Shown here in pieces: positions 18,197 through 26,893 of a stretch of 64,000 nt of DNA. The stretch is from an uncultured Lachnospiraceae bacterium (lineage in GTDB: Bacteria > Bacillota > Clostridia > Lachnospirales > Lachnospiraceae): positions 133,579 to 197,578 of the forward strand of contig CAKSBI010000001.1 in the NCBI GenBank assembly GCA_934437985.1. Reading direction: 5' to 3'. The position numbers were made by a program, and so were the translations under genes. The notes beneath the pieces were generated by a model, which saw only the letters and a program-made list of their open reading frames with translations, searched no databases and was not told the origin of the DNA. Numbering within the stretch: the first letter of the stretch is position 1; each line of letters begins with the position of its first letter.

Positions 18197-19966
18197 CTAA
18201 ATATATATTGACGCACATAATACATCCATTGAATGAAAAATAACAAGCGACAATATTATTACAGGCACAAGGAACAACCTTCTTCTGCTAAATGATACAT
18301 TAATACTGTCCGGTACAAGCAGATATAATGCAGGAAATAATACCGGCACGATATAACGCGGTGAACATCCCGCAATTGTATCTGCCCCAACAGGCGTAAA
18401 TGATGCATATAATGCGGATGCCACAAGCACAATAGTACCAAACGCCATTACCAGTCCGGCTATTCTTAAAACTTTATTCGCTTTCATTTCACTACTTCTG
18501 TCAAGAAATGCAACAACTATCAGCACGACACCTGTAATTCCCCAATATTCACCATTACCCACATAAGCAAACTCTGTCAGATAGGACATATTTTCAATTG
18601 CAAGATATGATTTAAGAAATGAAAAAAGTGTCTTCGCATAAACCAGTGGATTATTAATAACATATTTTATCTGTCCAATTGCATCAACCCCTCCGCCGCC
18701 TCTTATATCCGAAGCCGAAGCCGGCGAATATATCATAGGAATAACGAAGGTAGCTAATACAAAAATACTTGCCACTACTGTTACTAACAAAATTCTGAAC
18801 ACATCTTTTTTGCTGCTGCCAAAATTAATCATAGCAATAAATACTGCAATTAAAATAAACGGAAAATATACCTGCTTTACCAGGCATCCAACAGCAATAA
18901 ATATAATTCCTCTTATCATATCTGTATTGCATATTTTCTTATCATTATCATACATTGAAGAGATTAAGTAAGAAAAACCCAATACAGAAAATGCTATAAG
19001 CCATGAATCATATGAATATGAAGAAGCTAAAAAAATAACAACAGGAAGCATTCCAAATACTGAAGTAAAAACCTTACCAAACCTTATCTTCTTTATTGCA
19101 AAATACATCAATGCTGCGTACATAATAAGATTGCATATCTTACCTGCCACGAATATATGTGAATATGACAATCCCATTCCTCTTGCCAGGGTAATTCCAA
19201 TGGCTGCAGGAATGTATGCAACGAAGCTTGCACTAAATTGCGGAACCCTGAGTTGATTTACTTTTTTATTATCATAGAGTCCTGTAAGCTGATTAACATA
19301 ATCCTCCCTTGACTGCCTGTCATACCCTATCCTCTGTACAGAATTTGTTTCGCATTCATAGATCATTTTATCGTCTGCGGCGTATGATATCCCATTCAAT
19401 GCATTAGCAAGATACAGAGTTCTCTCATAATGTATCTGATCATCCCAGGAAAGACCGACAATTGGTGGAGTAACCTTAACATATGTTAAACCAATAATCA
19501 TAACAACTATAAAAAAAACAAGTTCAGGCCTTGTATGAATTATCCCACGCACCAGATAACATACATAAACAATCGTATTAAATGCAGTAATAATATAAAA
19601 TCTCATTATATTAAATTCTGTGTGATAGATTAAACTATCTATACATAGCTCAAATATATAAGATAAAGCGGGAACAACCAAATAAAGACCTATAACCAAA
19701 GCAGCATTTACAGCGTTATTATTAATATATCTGACAAATCTGATACATACCACACTAATCCTGTCAACAATATTATTAAACAATGGTACCTCTACTACTA
19801 TAACAGGTACTGCAATTACCCCTATTAAGATAATCAATACTTCAACAATCTTTCTCATCCCAATCTCCGGGCTTGTCCAATAAAAAGACCGATGGTATAA
19901 AAACATAAGAATTGTCATGAAAATTAATGATATCTTGTAATTTTTACTTTTTAGCTTTGCAATCAT
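18197..19966 (-). CDS. DUF2142-type multi-spanning membrane protein (possible GT-C glycosyltransferase)
   Basis: 589 residues with about a dozen hydrophobic helices. The first extracytoplasmic loop carries PPIVGLSWDDQIHYERTLYLAN, typical of DUF2142; an acidic WDD in this loop recalls the catalytic Asp of GT-C enzymes that use polyprenyl-phosphate sugars. Likely role: adding side-chain sugars to the rhamnan outside the membrane, as GacL does in streptococci; this is inference. It lies between rfbD and the exporter genes, same strand. Confidence 0.7.
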   Translation of the reverse strand: MIAKLKSKNYKISLIFMTILMFLYHRSFYWTSPEIGMRKIVEVLIILIGVIAVPVIVVEVPLFNNIVDRISVVCIRFVRYINNNAVNAALVIGLYLVVPALSYIFELCIDSLIYHTEFNIMRFYIITAFNTIVYVCYLVRGIIHTRPELVFFIVVMIIGLTYVKVTPPIVGLSWDDQIHYERTLYLANALNGISYAADDKMIYECETNSVQRIGYDRQSREDYVNQLTGLYDNKKVNQLRVPQFSASFVAYIPAAIGITLARGMGLSYSHIFVAGKICNLIMYAALMYFAIKKIRFGKVFTSVFGMLPVVIFLASSYSYDSWLIAFSVLGFSYLISSMYDNDKKICNTDMIRGIIFIAVGCLVKQVYFPFILIAVFIAMINFGSSKKDVFRILLVTVVASIFVLATFVIPMIYSPASASDIRGGGGVDAIGQIKYVINNPLVYAKTLFSFLKSYLAIENMSYLTEFAYVGNGEYWGITGVVLIVVAFLDRSSEMKANKVLRIAGLVMAFGTIVLVASALYASFTPVGADTIAGCSPRYIVPVLFPALYLLVPDSINVSFSRRRLFLVPVIILSLVIFHSMDVLCASIYI

Positions 19967-19999
19967 ATTCCAAATCCCACTTTACCTCTATAATTATCT

Positions 20000-20851
20000 T
20001 TATAATTCACACTTTAATTCTTTCAAATACCTTGCAAGTGCATCCTTCCATTCCGGAAGTCTTGAAAATCCATTGTCATCAAGGCTCTTCTTTGACATCC
20101 TTGAATTCTTTGGACGTGGAGCCTTTGCACCATACTCCTCAGTCGTAACACGCTTAACCCTGGTAGTATAGCCTGCCTGTCTGAAAATCTCCTCAGTGAA
20201 ATCAGCCCACGAACAGATTCCCTCGTTAGTTGCATGGTAAGTACCGTATTTTTCCGTTACAATCATATCACAAAGAAGTACTGCAAGATCAGCTGTATAT
20301 GTCGGGGACCCAATCTGGTCAGCAACGACACTCACTTCATCATGCTCCCTGCCAACCCTGAGCATTGTCTTGACAAAGTTATTACCATTAATTCCGAACA
20401 CCCACGAAATTCTTACAATAAAGTACTTATCAATCTGTGACCTGACTGCGTTCTCACCACCAAGCTTGGTCATACCATACTGTCCAAGCGGTCCTGTCGG
20501 ATCATCAACCTCATAGAAATTCTCACCAACTCCCGGGAATACATAATCTGTACTTATATATATCATCTTGCAGTCAAGCTCACGGCAGACTTTTGCAATA
20601 TTGCCCGGTCCCTCAACATTGACCGCACGGCATATGTCAATATTTTCTTCAGCTTTATCTACAGCAGTATATGCTGAACAATGGACAACAGCATCAGGAT
20701 CATATTCTGTAATAAACTTTCTTGTCATATCATAATCAGTAATATCAAATTCTTCTATATCCGCTCCAAGACAGTCTATTCCACGGCTTTTAAGAACCTT
20801 CATAACATCAAATCCAAGCTGTCCTTTTACTCCTGTAACAAGAACCTTCAT
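20000..20851 (-). CDS. rfbD: dTDP-4-dehydrorhamnose reductase
   Basis: 283 residues. Rossmann motif GVKGQLGFDV, STDYVF and the catalytic YGMTKLGGE (YxxxK), then SWVFG, the conserved signature of RmlD/RfbD. It catalyses the last NADPH-dependent step to dTDP-L-rhamnose in the cytoplasm. Completes the rfbA-C-B-D order. No sign of damage. Confidence 0.95.
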   Translation of the reverse strand: MKVLVTGVKGQLGFDVMKVLKSRGIDCLGADIEEFDITDYDMTRKFITEYDPDAVVHCSAYTAVDKAEENIDICRAVNVEGPGNIAKVCRELDCKMIYISTDYVFPGVGENFYEVDDPTGPLGQYGMTKLGGENAVRSQIDKYFIVRISWVFGINGNNFVKTMLRVGREHDEVSVVADQIGSPTYTADLAVLLCDMIVTEKYGTYHATNEGICSWADFTEEIFRQAGYTTRVKRVTTEEYGAKAPRPKNSRMSKKSLDDNGFSRLPEWKDALARYLKELKCEL

Positions 20852-20871
20852 TCTATATAACCTCCCTGGAA

Positions 20872-21891
20872 TTATCTGTTAGAATACATCTTATCATAAT
20901 AGTTCTGGTACTCTCCGCTAATAATCTTCTCCCACCATGACTTATTATTAAGATACCAGTCTATTGTCTTCTTAATTCCATCATCAAACTTAGTTGTCGG
21001 CTCCCATCCAAGCTCATCATGGATCTTGGTAGGGTCAATAGCATATCTCATATCATGTCCCGGTCTGTCTGTTACATACTGGATAAGGTCACGGCTCTTG
21101 CCAAGTGCATCAATAATAGTCTCAACGACCTGGAGGTTAGTCCTCTCATTGTGTCCACCTATATTGTAAACCTCACCAACCCTGCCATCGTGGATAATCA
21201 TATCAATTGCACGGCAATGATCCTCAACATAGAGCCAGTCACGTACATTTTCACCCTTACCATATACAGGGAGAGGCTTGTCATTCAGACAGTTAGCTAT
21301 CATAAGAGGGATGAGCTTCTCAGGGAAATGATATGGTCCATAGTTATTAGAGCATCTTGATATAGTCACAGGAAGCTTAAATGTCCTGTGATATGCAAGA
21401 ACAAGCAGATCTGCCGAAGCCTTAGACGCTGAATATGGGCTTGAAGTATGAAGCGGGGTTGTCTCTGTAAAGAACAGGTCAGGCCTGTCAAGCGGAAGGT
21501 CTCCGTATACCTCATCTGTCGATACCTGGTGGTATCTCTTAATTCCATACTTTCTGCATGCATCAAGAAGTACCCCTGTACCAATAATATTAGTCTGGAG
21601 GAAAATTCCAGGATCTGTGATTGAACGGTCAACATGGCTTTCAGCCGCAAAGTTAACGATCACATCAGGCTTCTCCTCCTCAAAAAGCTTATATACAAAC
21701 TCCCTGTCTGCAATATCACCCTTAACAAACTTAAACTTAGGGTTATCCATTACAGGCTCAAGGGTCTCAAGATTACCTGCATAAGTAAGCGCATCAAGAC
21801 AGATAATGTCATAATCCGGGTACTTATTAACCATAAAATGAACAAAGTTGCCACCAATAAATCCGGCTCCGCCGGTTACTATAATCTTCAT
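20872..21891 (-). CDS. rfbB: dTDP-glucose 4,6-dehydratase
   Basis: 339 residues from the ATG at 21891 (GGAGG upstream); a longer in-frame start at 21909 is not needed. GGAGFIGGNFV binds NAD; STDEVYGDL and YSASKASADLL supply the catalytic residues (Thr-Asp-Glu and YxxxK); RNYGPYHFPEKLIPL is the family signature. Makes dTDP-4-keto-6-deoxyglucose. One of four adjacent rhamnose genes. Confidence 0.96.
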   Translation of the reverse strand: MKIIVTGGAGFIGGNFVHFMVNKYPDYDIICLDALTYAGNLETLEPVMDNPKFKFVKGDIADREFVYKLFEEEKPDVIVNFAAESHVDRSITDPGIFLQTNIIGTGVLLDACRKYGIKRYHQVSTDEVYGDLPLDRPDLFFTETTPLHTSSPYSASKASADLLVLAYHRTFKLPVTISRCSNNYGPYHFPEKLIPLMIANCLNDKPLPVYGKGENVRDWLYVEDHCRAIDMIIHDGRVGEVYNIGGHNERTNLQVVETIIDALGKSRDLIQYVTDRPGHDMRYAIDPTKIHDELGWEPTTKFDDGIKKTIDWYLNNKSWWEKIISGEYQNYYDKMYSNR

Positions 21892-21911
21892 GTTATATCC
21901 TCCAGGCATAT

Positions 21912-22472
21912 TTAGAAATTAATATAATCAGTATCGTTCTCTATCTCGCTAAGCTTAGGCGCCTTTGCATCCTTTTCCGAAAGAATAGGATTATCAATGC
22001 CCCAGTCAATCGCAATCTCCGGGTCATTCCATATGATATTACGGTCCTCTGCCGGTGCATAAAGATTGTCCTCTTTATACACAAATTCAACCTCATCAGT
22101 AAGTGTAAGGAATCCGTGTCCACAGCCTCTTGGAATCAGAAGCTGGTTAAAATTCTCAGCAGAAAGCTCTACCGCAACATACTTTTTATAAGTAGGTGAA
22201 TTCTTACGGAGGTCAACTGCAACATCAAGAACTGCCCCCTTGACACATCTCACAAGCTTTGCCTGTGCACTGTCACCATACTGGAAATGAATACCTCTGA
22301 TAGTACCCTTTACAGATGAAAATGACTGGTTGTCCTGTACAAAATCATAAAACAGGCCTGCGTCCTCCATCTTCTTTTTAGACCAGCTCTCCATAAACCA
22401 GCCCCTGTTATCGCCAAAAACCTGTGGCTTCAGAATCTTAACATCAGCAATTGCTGTATCTATTACCTGCAT
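21912..22472 (-). CDS. rfbC: dTDP-4-dehydrorhamnose 3,5-epimerase
   Basis: 186 residues, cupin-fold RmlC. Signatures: PQVFGDNRGWFMESW, DNQSFSSVKGTIRGIHFQ (catalytic His in GIHFQ), VDLRKNSPTYKKYVAVEL, LIPRGCGHGFLTL and the Tyr of EFVYKEDNLY. Inverts C3 and C5 of the keto-sugar. Full length. Confidence 0.96.
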   Translation of the reverse strand: MQVIDTAIADVKILKPQVFGDNRGWFMESWSKKKMEDAGLFYDFVQDNQSFSSVKGTIRGIHFQYGDSAQAKLVRCVKGAVLDVAVDLRKNSPTYKKYVAVELSAENFNQLLIPRGCGHGFLTLTDEVEFVYKEDNLYAPAEDRNIIWNDPEIAIDWGIDNPILSEKDAKAPKLSEIENDTDYINF

Positions 22473-22486
22473 TATCCCTGTTCCTC

Positions 22487-23365
22487 CTAATATCTGTATT
22501 TTCCTTCCGCAACATTTTTAAGATGTGCGCCATATGATGACTTACCATACATCTTAGCTGAATCAAGAAGCCTTTCCTTATCTATCCAGCCATTAACATA
22601 CGCAATCTCCTCGACAGCAGACACCTTTATTCCCTGTCTGTTCTCTATTACTTTAACAAACTCTGCTGCTTCCGCAAGTGCATCAATTGTACCTGTATCA
22701 AGCCATGCATTACCTCTTCCAAGTGTAACAACATTAAGTGTACCCTCCTCAAGATACATCTTATTAAGATCTGTTATCTCAAGCTCACCACGGGCTGATG
22801 GCTTAACCTTCTTAGCAAGCTCACACACTCTGTTGTCATAAAAATATAATCCTGTCACACAGTAGTTTGACTTTGGATGCTCAGGTTTTTCTTCTATGGA
22901 TATTGCTTTTCCATCCTTATCAAACTCAACAATACCAAACCTCTCCGGATCCTCAACATAATATCCGAACACCGTTGCACCATTTTCCCTTGCAGCGGCT
23001 TCCCTGAGGTGCTTCTTAAGTCCGTTACCATAAAATATATTATCACCAAGCACCATTGCACATGAATCACCTGCAATAAAATCCTCACCTATGATAAATG
23101 CCTGGGCAAGACCATCAGGTGACGGCTGCTCCCTGTAACTTAAGTTAACTCCAAACTTGGAACCATCCCCCAGAAGTCTCTCAAAGGCCGGGAGGTCTGT
23201 CGGGGTTGAAATGATCAGTATATCCCTGATGCCCGCAAGCATAAGCGTTGACAAAGGATAATAGATCATCGGCTTATCATACACAGGCAGCAGCTGCTTT
23301 GAAGTGACCATTGTTAACGGATAAAGCCGTGTACCTGATCCTCCGGCTAAAATAATTCCTTTCAT
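22487..23365 (-). CDS. rfbA: Glucose-1-phosphate thymidylyltransferase
   Basis: 292 residues from the ATG at 23365; AGGAGAG lies upstream, and the 12-codon extension to 23401 has no site. [18 protein letters not shown] is the nucleotide-binding signature, with [16 protein letters not shown], the metal site in GDNIFYG, and the [10 protein letters not shown] motif. Transfers dTMP to glucose-1-phosphate, the entry step of dTDP-rhamnose synthesis. A promoter just upstream makes it the head of the rfbACBD-exporter transcript. Confidence 0.96.
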   Translation of the reverse strand: MKGIILAGGSGTRLYPLTMVTSKQLLPVYDKPMIYYPLSTLMLAGIRDILIISTPTDLPAFERLLGDGSKFGVNLSYREQPSPDGLAQAFIIGEDFIAGDSCAMVLGDNIFYGNGLKKHLREAAARENGATVFGYYVEDPERFGIVEFDKDGKAISIEEKPEHPKSNYCVTGLYFYDNRVCELAKKVKPSARGELEITDLNKMYLEEGTLNVVTLGRGNAWLDTGTIDALAEAAEFVKVIENRQGIKVSAVEEIAYVNGWIDKERLLDSAKMYGKSSYGAHLKNVAEGKYRY

Positions 23366-23411
23366 ACTACATTCTCTCCTAACTAAAGTATTGATCAACA
23401 TAATTATAATA

Positions 23412-23440
23412 ATATTACCACATATCGCTTATTTTGACAA
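23412..23440 (-). promoter_or_regulatory. Predicted promoter of the rfb operon
   Basis: Minus strand: TTGTCA (23435-23440), 17-nt spacer, TAATAT (23412-23417). It sits in the 101-nt gap between the upstream GT2 gene and rfbA. Confidence 0.45.
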
Positions 23441-23466
23441 CTATTACTAACATACCCTGTCCGGCA

Positions 23467-24375
23467 CTATATATGGTTCATAAGAAACAACAGCTTAAAA
23501 ATAAGGTTGTCTACAGTTCTCTGGCGGTATATTTTACTGCTGAACATACATTTTATCCTCTGTCTGAAACCGGTTTTATAGTCCATGACAAGATGCAGTA
23601 TATCATTATTCTCCCCTGATATCCTGCTGCCATGTATATTATTAAATGATTCCATCTGTCTGTATAACTTATTCCTGTTACCCGAAAATCTCCTCACGCG
23701 CTCCTTAAATTCATCTATATAATTAGTTCTTGAACCCATTGTATTATTACCATGCTGTCTGTAATACATATGTGGTTCAGGGTCATAGTAAAAATCTCCC
23801 ATTGAGGATGCCAGCATATACAGCCACCAGTCATGCATAATGGTATATTCCGGTTCTTCCTTAGCAAGCCAAAGAAGCTTTCTGTTAATTACGCAGGTAC
23901 ATCCTGTAGCAATATTTTCAACTACCGCATTACCAAACCCGGGTCTCATGGTTACGCTTCCCATACTGACATCAAGGACATTATCATCGGCATCGATGAG
24001 CGTCTGTGCCGAACAGTACATGCATGGCCTGTCCTGATTCATTGTATTAAGTCTGTCCACAGCCTTTTCTATCTTATCATCAAACCAGATGTCATCCTGG
24101 TCTGCCAGTGCATACATATCCGCTGATACATCAGCCTGGCCTAGCAATGCAAAAAAGCTATGTATAACACCAATATTATCTCCTTCAATATGGGTAATGA
24201 AGTCATATCTTTTTTCGTACTCCCTTATAATGTCAAGCGTGGCATCAGTCGAACCGTCATCCCTTATATATAACGAGACAGGATAAGTCTGTCTTACTAT
24301 ACTGTCAAGCTGCTTTCTGATGAACCTTTCCCCATTGTAGGTAGACATAAGTATCTGAACCTTTTTATATTCCAT
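23467..24375 (-). CDS. RgpB-like family 2 glycosyltransferase (rhamnosyltransferase)
   Basis: 302 residues. KVQILMSTYNGERFIRKQLDS, IRDDGSTDAT, ADQDDIWF (metal-binding DXD equivalent) and the acceptor-side MHDWWLYML are the pattern of rhamnosyltransferases such as RgpB that build rhamnose-glucose polysaccharides from dTDP-rhamnose. Cytoplasmic, membrane-associated. Immediately upstream of rfbA and 17 nt after the GT4 gene. Donor specificity is inferred from family and context. Confidence 0.85.
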   Translation of the reverse strand: MEYKKVQILMSTYNGERFIRKQLDSIVRQTYPVSLYIRDDGSTDATLDIIREYEKRYDFITHIEGDNIGVIHSFFALLGQADVSADMYALADQDDIWFDDKIEKAVDRLNTMNQDRPCMYCSAQTLIDADDNVLDVSMGSVTMRPGFGNAVVENIATGCTCVINRKLLWLAKEEPEYTIMHDWWLYMLASSMGDFYYDPEPHMYYRQHGNNTMGSRTNYIDEFKERVRRFSGNRNKLYRQMESFNNIHGSRISGENNDILHLVMDYKTGFRQRIKCMFSSKIYRQRTVDNLIFKLLFLMNHI

Positions 24376-24392
24376 CGTATATACTCTCCCGG

Positions 24393-25550
24393 CTAATCAA
24401 GTAATGATATATATATATTACGCATAATTTCATTAACAGAAGCTATGTCATATTTTCTGACACGCCTTCTGTTTATTTTGCCCATTTTATGGCATATTGC
24501 TTTATTGTCAAGCAGCTCCTCAAGTCCCTCACTGAAGCCCTCCACATCCTTAGGGTCATACATATATCCACATACACCATCCTTAACCAGGTCAGTATTG
24601 CCCCTGATACGCGAGCAGACAACAGGAAGCGAGCATGCCATTGCCTGCATGAGCGCAACCGGAAGACCTTCCTGCTTTGATGTAAATACAAATATGTCAG
24701 CTGCCTTAAACATCTTAATTATGTCATTCCTGAAACCGGCAAATATCACCCTGTCATTAGCTCCCGCCTCTTTAACATACTGCTTCAGCATCTCTTCCTG
24801 TGACCCTATTCCGCATAACACAAGGACAGCATCACTGCGGTTCAGACGCAAAAATGCTTTAACTGCAACAAGGCAGTTTTTACGTTCACTTAACTCGCAG
24901 ACTGAAAGCACTATCTTCTTATTCGGTGCAATCCCTAATTCCTTACATACTTTTTTCTTTTCGTCCGGAACAGCATCAATTTCTCCTATATCAAGCCCGA
25001 CACCCGGAACAAACTCTACCCTTGCATGAAAATGCCTTGAAGCCCTTTTGTAGTCCTCCCTGTTAAGCGTCAGGATGCGGTCTGTAATGTGTGAACACAT
25101 TTTCTCAACTGTATAATATATCATCCAGTTTTTTACAGGTGCACCCTTGTAAAAATGAAATCCGTGTGCATAATATAAAACCTTTGTACCATGCTTTCTC
25201 GCACGCATCGCGGCAATCCTGCATAATACACCACCAATAGGTGACTGGCAGTGAACAATATCATAATGTCTTTTCCTTAACTCTGAAGATAACCTTATAA
25301 CAGTTTTTACCATGCCGCCAATATCATATACAGAACGTGGTACAGGTACATTTATTACATCATATCCTGCCAGTTCAAGTTCATTCATAAAATGTTTTGC
25401 CTGTTTTTTTGAATATACACTGCCTTCCGAAAAATTACACGCTACCGTAACCTCACATCCAAGCCCCTCAAGTATCTTAATATTATCCCTGTTGAACAGA
25501 TCCACCATTGAAGCAACAGAAGCAAACATCAAAGCTCTTTTTTTCGCCAT
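24393..25550 (-). CDS. Family 4 glycosyltransferase
   Basis: 385 residues from the ATG at 25550 (GGAGGG before it); the upstream in-frame start at 25574 is within that leader. GT-B fold: N-terminal MFASVASMVDLFNRDNI, donor-binding C-domain with VCELSERKNCLVAVKAFL, FAGFRND, the SKQEGLPVALMQAMACSLPVV motif containing the ExE-like EGLPVAL. Resembles EpsF/capsular galactosyl- or rhamnosyltransferases. Probably adds an early sugar on the lipid carrier. First gene of the locus. Confidence 0.88.
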   Translation of the reverse strand: MAKKRALMFASVASMVDLFNRDNIKILEGLGCEVTVACNFSEGSVYSKKQAKHFMNELELAGYDVINVPVPRSVYDIGGMVKTVIRLSSELRKRHYDIVHCQSPIGGVLCRIAAMRARKHGTKVLYYAHGFHFYKGAPVKNWMIYYTVEKMCSHITDRILTLNREDYKRASRHFHARVEFVPGVGLDIGEIDAVPDEKKKVCKELGIAPNKKIVLSVCELSERKNCLVAVKAFLRLNRSDAVLVLCGIGSQEEMLKQYVKEAGANDRVIFAGFRNDIIKMFKAADIFVFTSKQEGLPVALMQAMACSLPVVCSRIRGNTDLVKDGVCGYMYDPKDVEGFSEGLEELLDNKAICHKMGKINRRRVRKYDIASVNEIMRNIYISLLD

Positions 25551-25653
25551 ATTACCCTCCATCATCTTATTCATTATGTGTTGTTATTATCATTTGTTTC
25601 CCCAACAAAAACCATTGTACAGCCTGGCCTTAACGATACTCTCATAATCCCGG

Positions 25654-26646
25654 TCAGTCTTTTCTCAATGGCATACTGCCAAACTTAATGATCAGCACCT
25701 CTACACCAACCCGGGCTCCGAGCCGCCCCTGTTTGACTGCCTCCTCAGTATCAATACATTCAAGTACAAGCTTCTTCAATTGCAGCTTATTATATGCGCC
25801 GGATTGTGCTTTATACTTTCTCACTGCAAATGATGGCACTCCAATCCTCTTCGCAATATTTCCATCTGTCTCACCCTGCAGTTCCTTAAGCTGCAAAAGT
25901 ATATTGTAATGTCTGGTAAGCAGTGACATTATTGTAAGCGGGCTTTCCTTAAGTGCAAGAAGGTCTTTGTACATCTTAAGCGCTTCCCTGCTTTTCCCTG
26001 ACACAATATTATCTATCATAACAAATATTTTGTTGGAAAGCTGTGTCGTAACAATGGCCTCCACCTGCGGTATATCTATCTGCTTTTTCTCTCCGGCATA
26101 AGCGATAAGCTTGTCAAGCTCATTAACAAGCTGCTGCATGTCAACCCCTGCCTTTGATATTAATAGTTTTGCCGCCCTCATTGTAATTAAACATTCTTCT
26201 CTTTTTAAATATGCCGCCACCCAGTTTATAAGTTCATTGTCATTTTTATGCATAAGCTCTGCTGCTGTGCCCGCTGATTTAACATACTTATATAACGAGT
26301 TACGTTTATCAACTTCATGTTCAACAAATATTATCTTTGTTGACTGCGGTATGCCTTCAAGTGATGATGCCAAATCTGTTGAACGCCTAAAAAAGCCGCT
26401 GTTTTCCACAACTATTAATACAACATCAGAAAAAAAAGGCAGCGACTGCGCCTGGTTAATTATATCATCCGCCGTCACGGAACCGCCTTCATAATAATGA
26501 TAATTAATATTACCATCTGTACTTCCATGAAGAATTCCCTGTGTCAGCCTGTCTCTGTAATACCTGATCAGATAATCCTCTTCACCATATAAAAGGTATA
26601 TACCCGAATATTTTCCCTGTGCAATATGCCTGTTAAGATTGTTCAC
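25654..26646 (-). CDS. holA: DNA polymerase III delta subunit
   Basis: 330 residues from a GTG at 26646, with AAGAAGGG upstream. The N-terminal AAA-like fold (IYLLYGEEDYLIRYYRDRL) and the C-terminal collar domain (SLLTRHYNILLQLKELQGE...IAKRIGVPSFAVRKY) match HolA, the clamp-loader subunit that opens the beta ring. Length is normal. It is the last housekeeping gene before the polysaccharide locus; tRNA-Ser diverges from it. Confidence 0.92.
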   Translation of the reverse strand: MNNLNRHIAQGKYSGIYLLYGEEDYLIRYYRDRLTQGILHGSTDGNINYHYYEGGSVTADDIINQAQSLPFFSDVVLIVVENSGFFRRSTDLASSLEGIPQSTKIIFVEHEVDKRNSLYKYVKSAGTAAELMHKNDNELINWVAAYLKREECLITMRAAKLLISKAGVDMQQLVNELDKLIAYAGEKKQIDIPQVEAIVTTQLSNKIFVMIDNIVSGKSREALKMYKDLLALKESPLTIMSLLTRHYNILLQLKELQGETDGNIAKRIGVPSFAVRKYKAQSGAYNKLQLKKLVLECIDTEEAVKQGRLGARVGVEVLIIKFGSMPLRKD

Positions 26647-26671
26647 TTTATCCCTTCTTCAAAAATATATC

Positions 26672-26700
26672 TTGATTTAATCTCCTGATTAATGTATAAT
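26672..26700 (+). promoter_or_regulatory. Promoter of tRNA-Ser
   Basis: TTGATT (26672-26677), 17-nt spacer, TATAAT (26695-26700), 18 nt before the mature tRNA 5' end. Confidence 0.75.
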
Positions 26701-26718
26701 TCATAATGTTAGTGCTTT

Positions 26719-26805
26719 GGAGAGTTATCGAAGTGGTCATAACGAGCTGCACTCGAAATGCAGTTGTCCTTTTGGGGCACGTGGGTTCGAATCCCACACT
26801 CTCCG
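26719..26805 (+). tRNA. tRNA-Ser (anticodon CGA)
   Basis: 87 nt. The acceptor GGAGAGT pairs with ACTCTCC, the anticodon arm CTGCA/TGCAG holds loop CTCGAAA giving anticodon CGA (codon UCG), a long variable arm (TGTCC..GGGCA) marks class II serine tRNA, and the T-loop GTTCGAATC is standard. CCA is not encoded. Followed by a strong terminator. Confidence 0.97.
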
Positions 26806-26809
26806 CTTG

Positions 26810-26842
26810 ACACCCTGCACATGATGGGCAGGGTGTTCTTTT
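26810..26842 (+). terminator. Terminator of tRNA-Ser
   Basis: Perfect 9-bp stem ACACCCTGC (26810-26818) / GCAGGGTGT (26828-26836), 9-nt loop, then TCTTTT. No matching T-run on the minus strand, so it serves the tRNA only. Confidence 0.9.
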
Positions 26843-26893
26843 ATATGGAATTATTCATTACATCAACCGGAAACACTCATGGTACGCTGTATG

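Noticed and set aside
23434..23619. Plus-strand frame near the rfb promoter
   Set aside because: Overlaps the GT2 3' end antisense and lacks a ribosome site.
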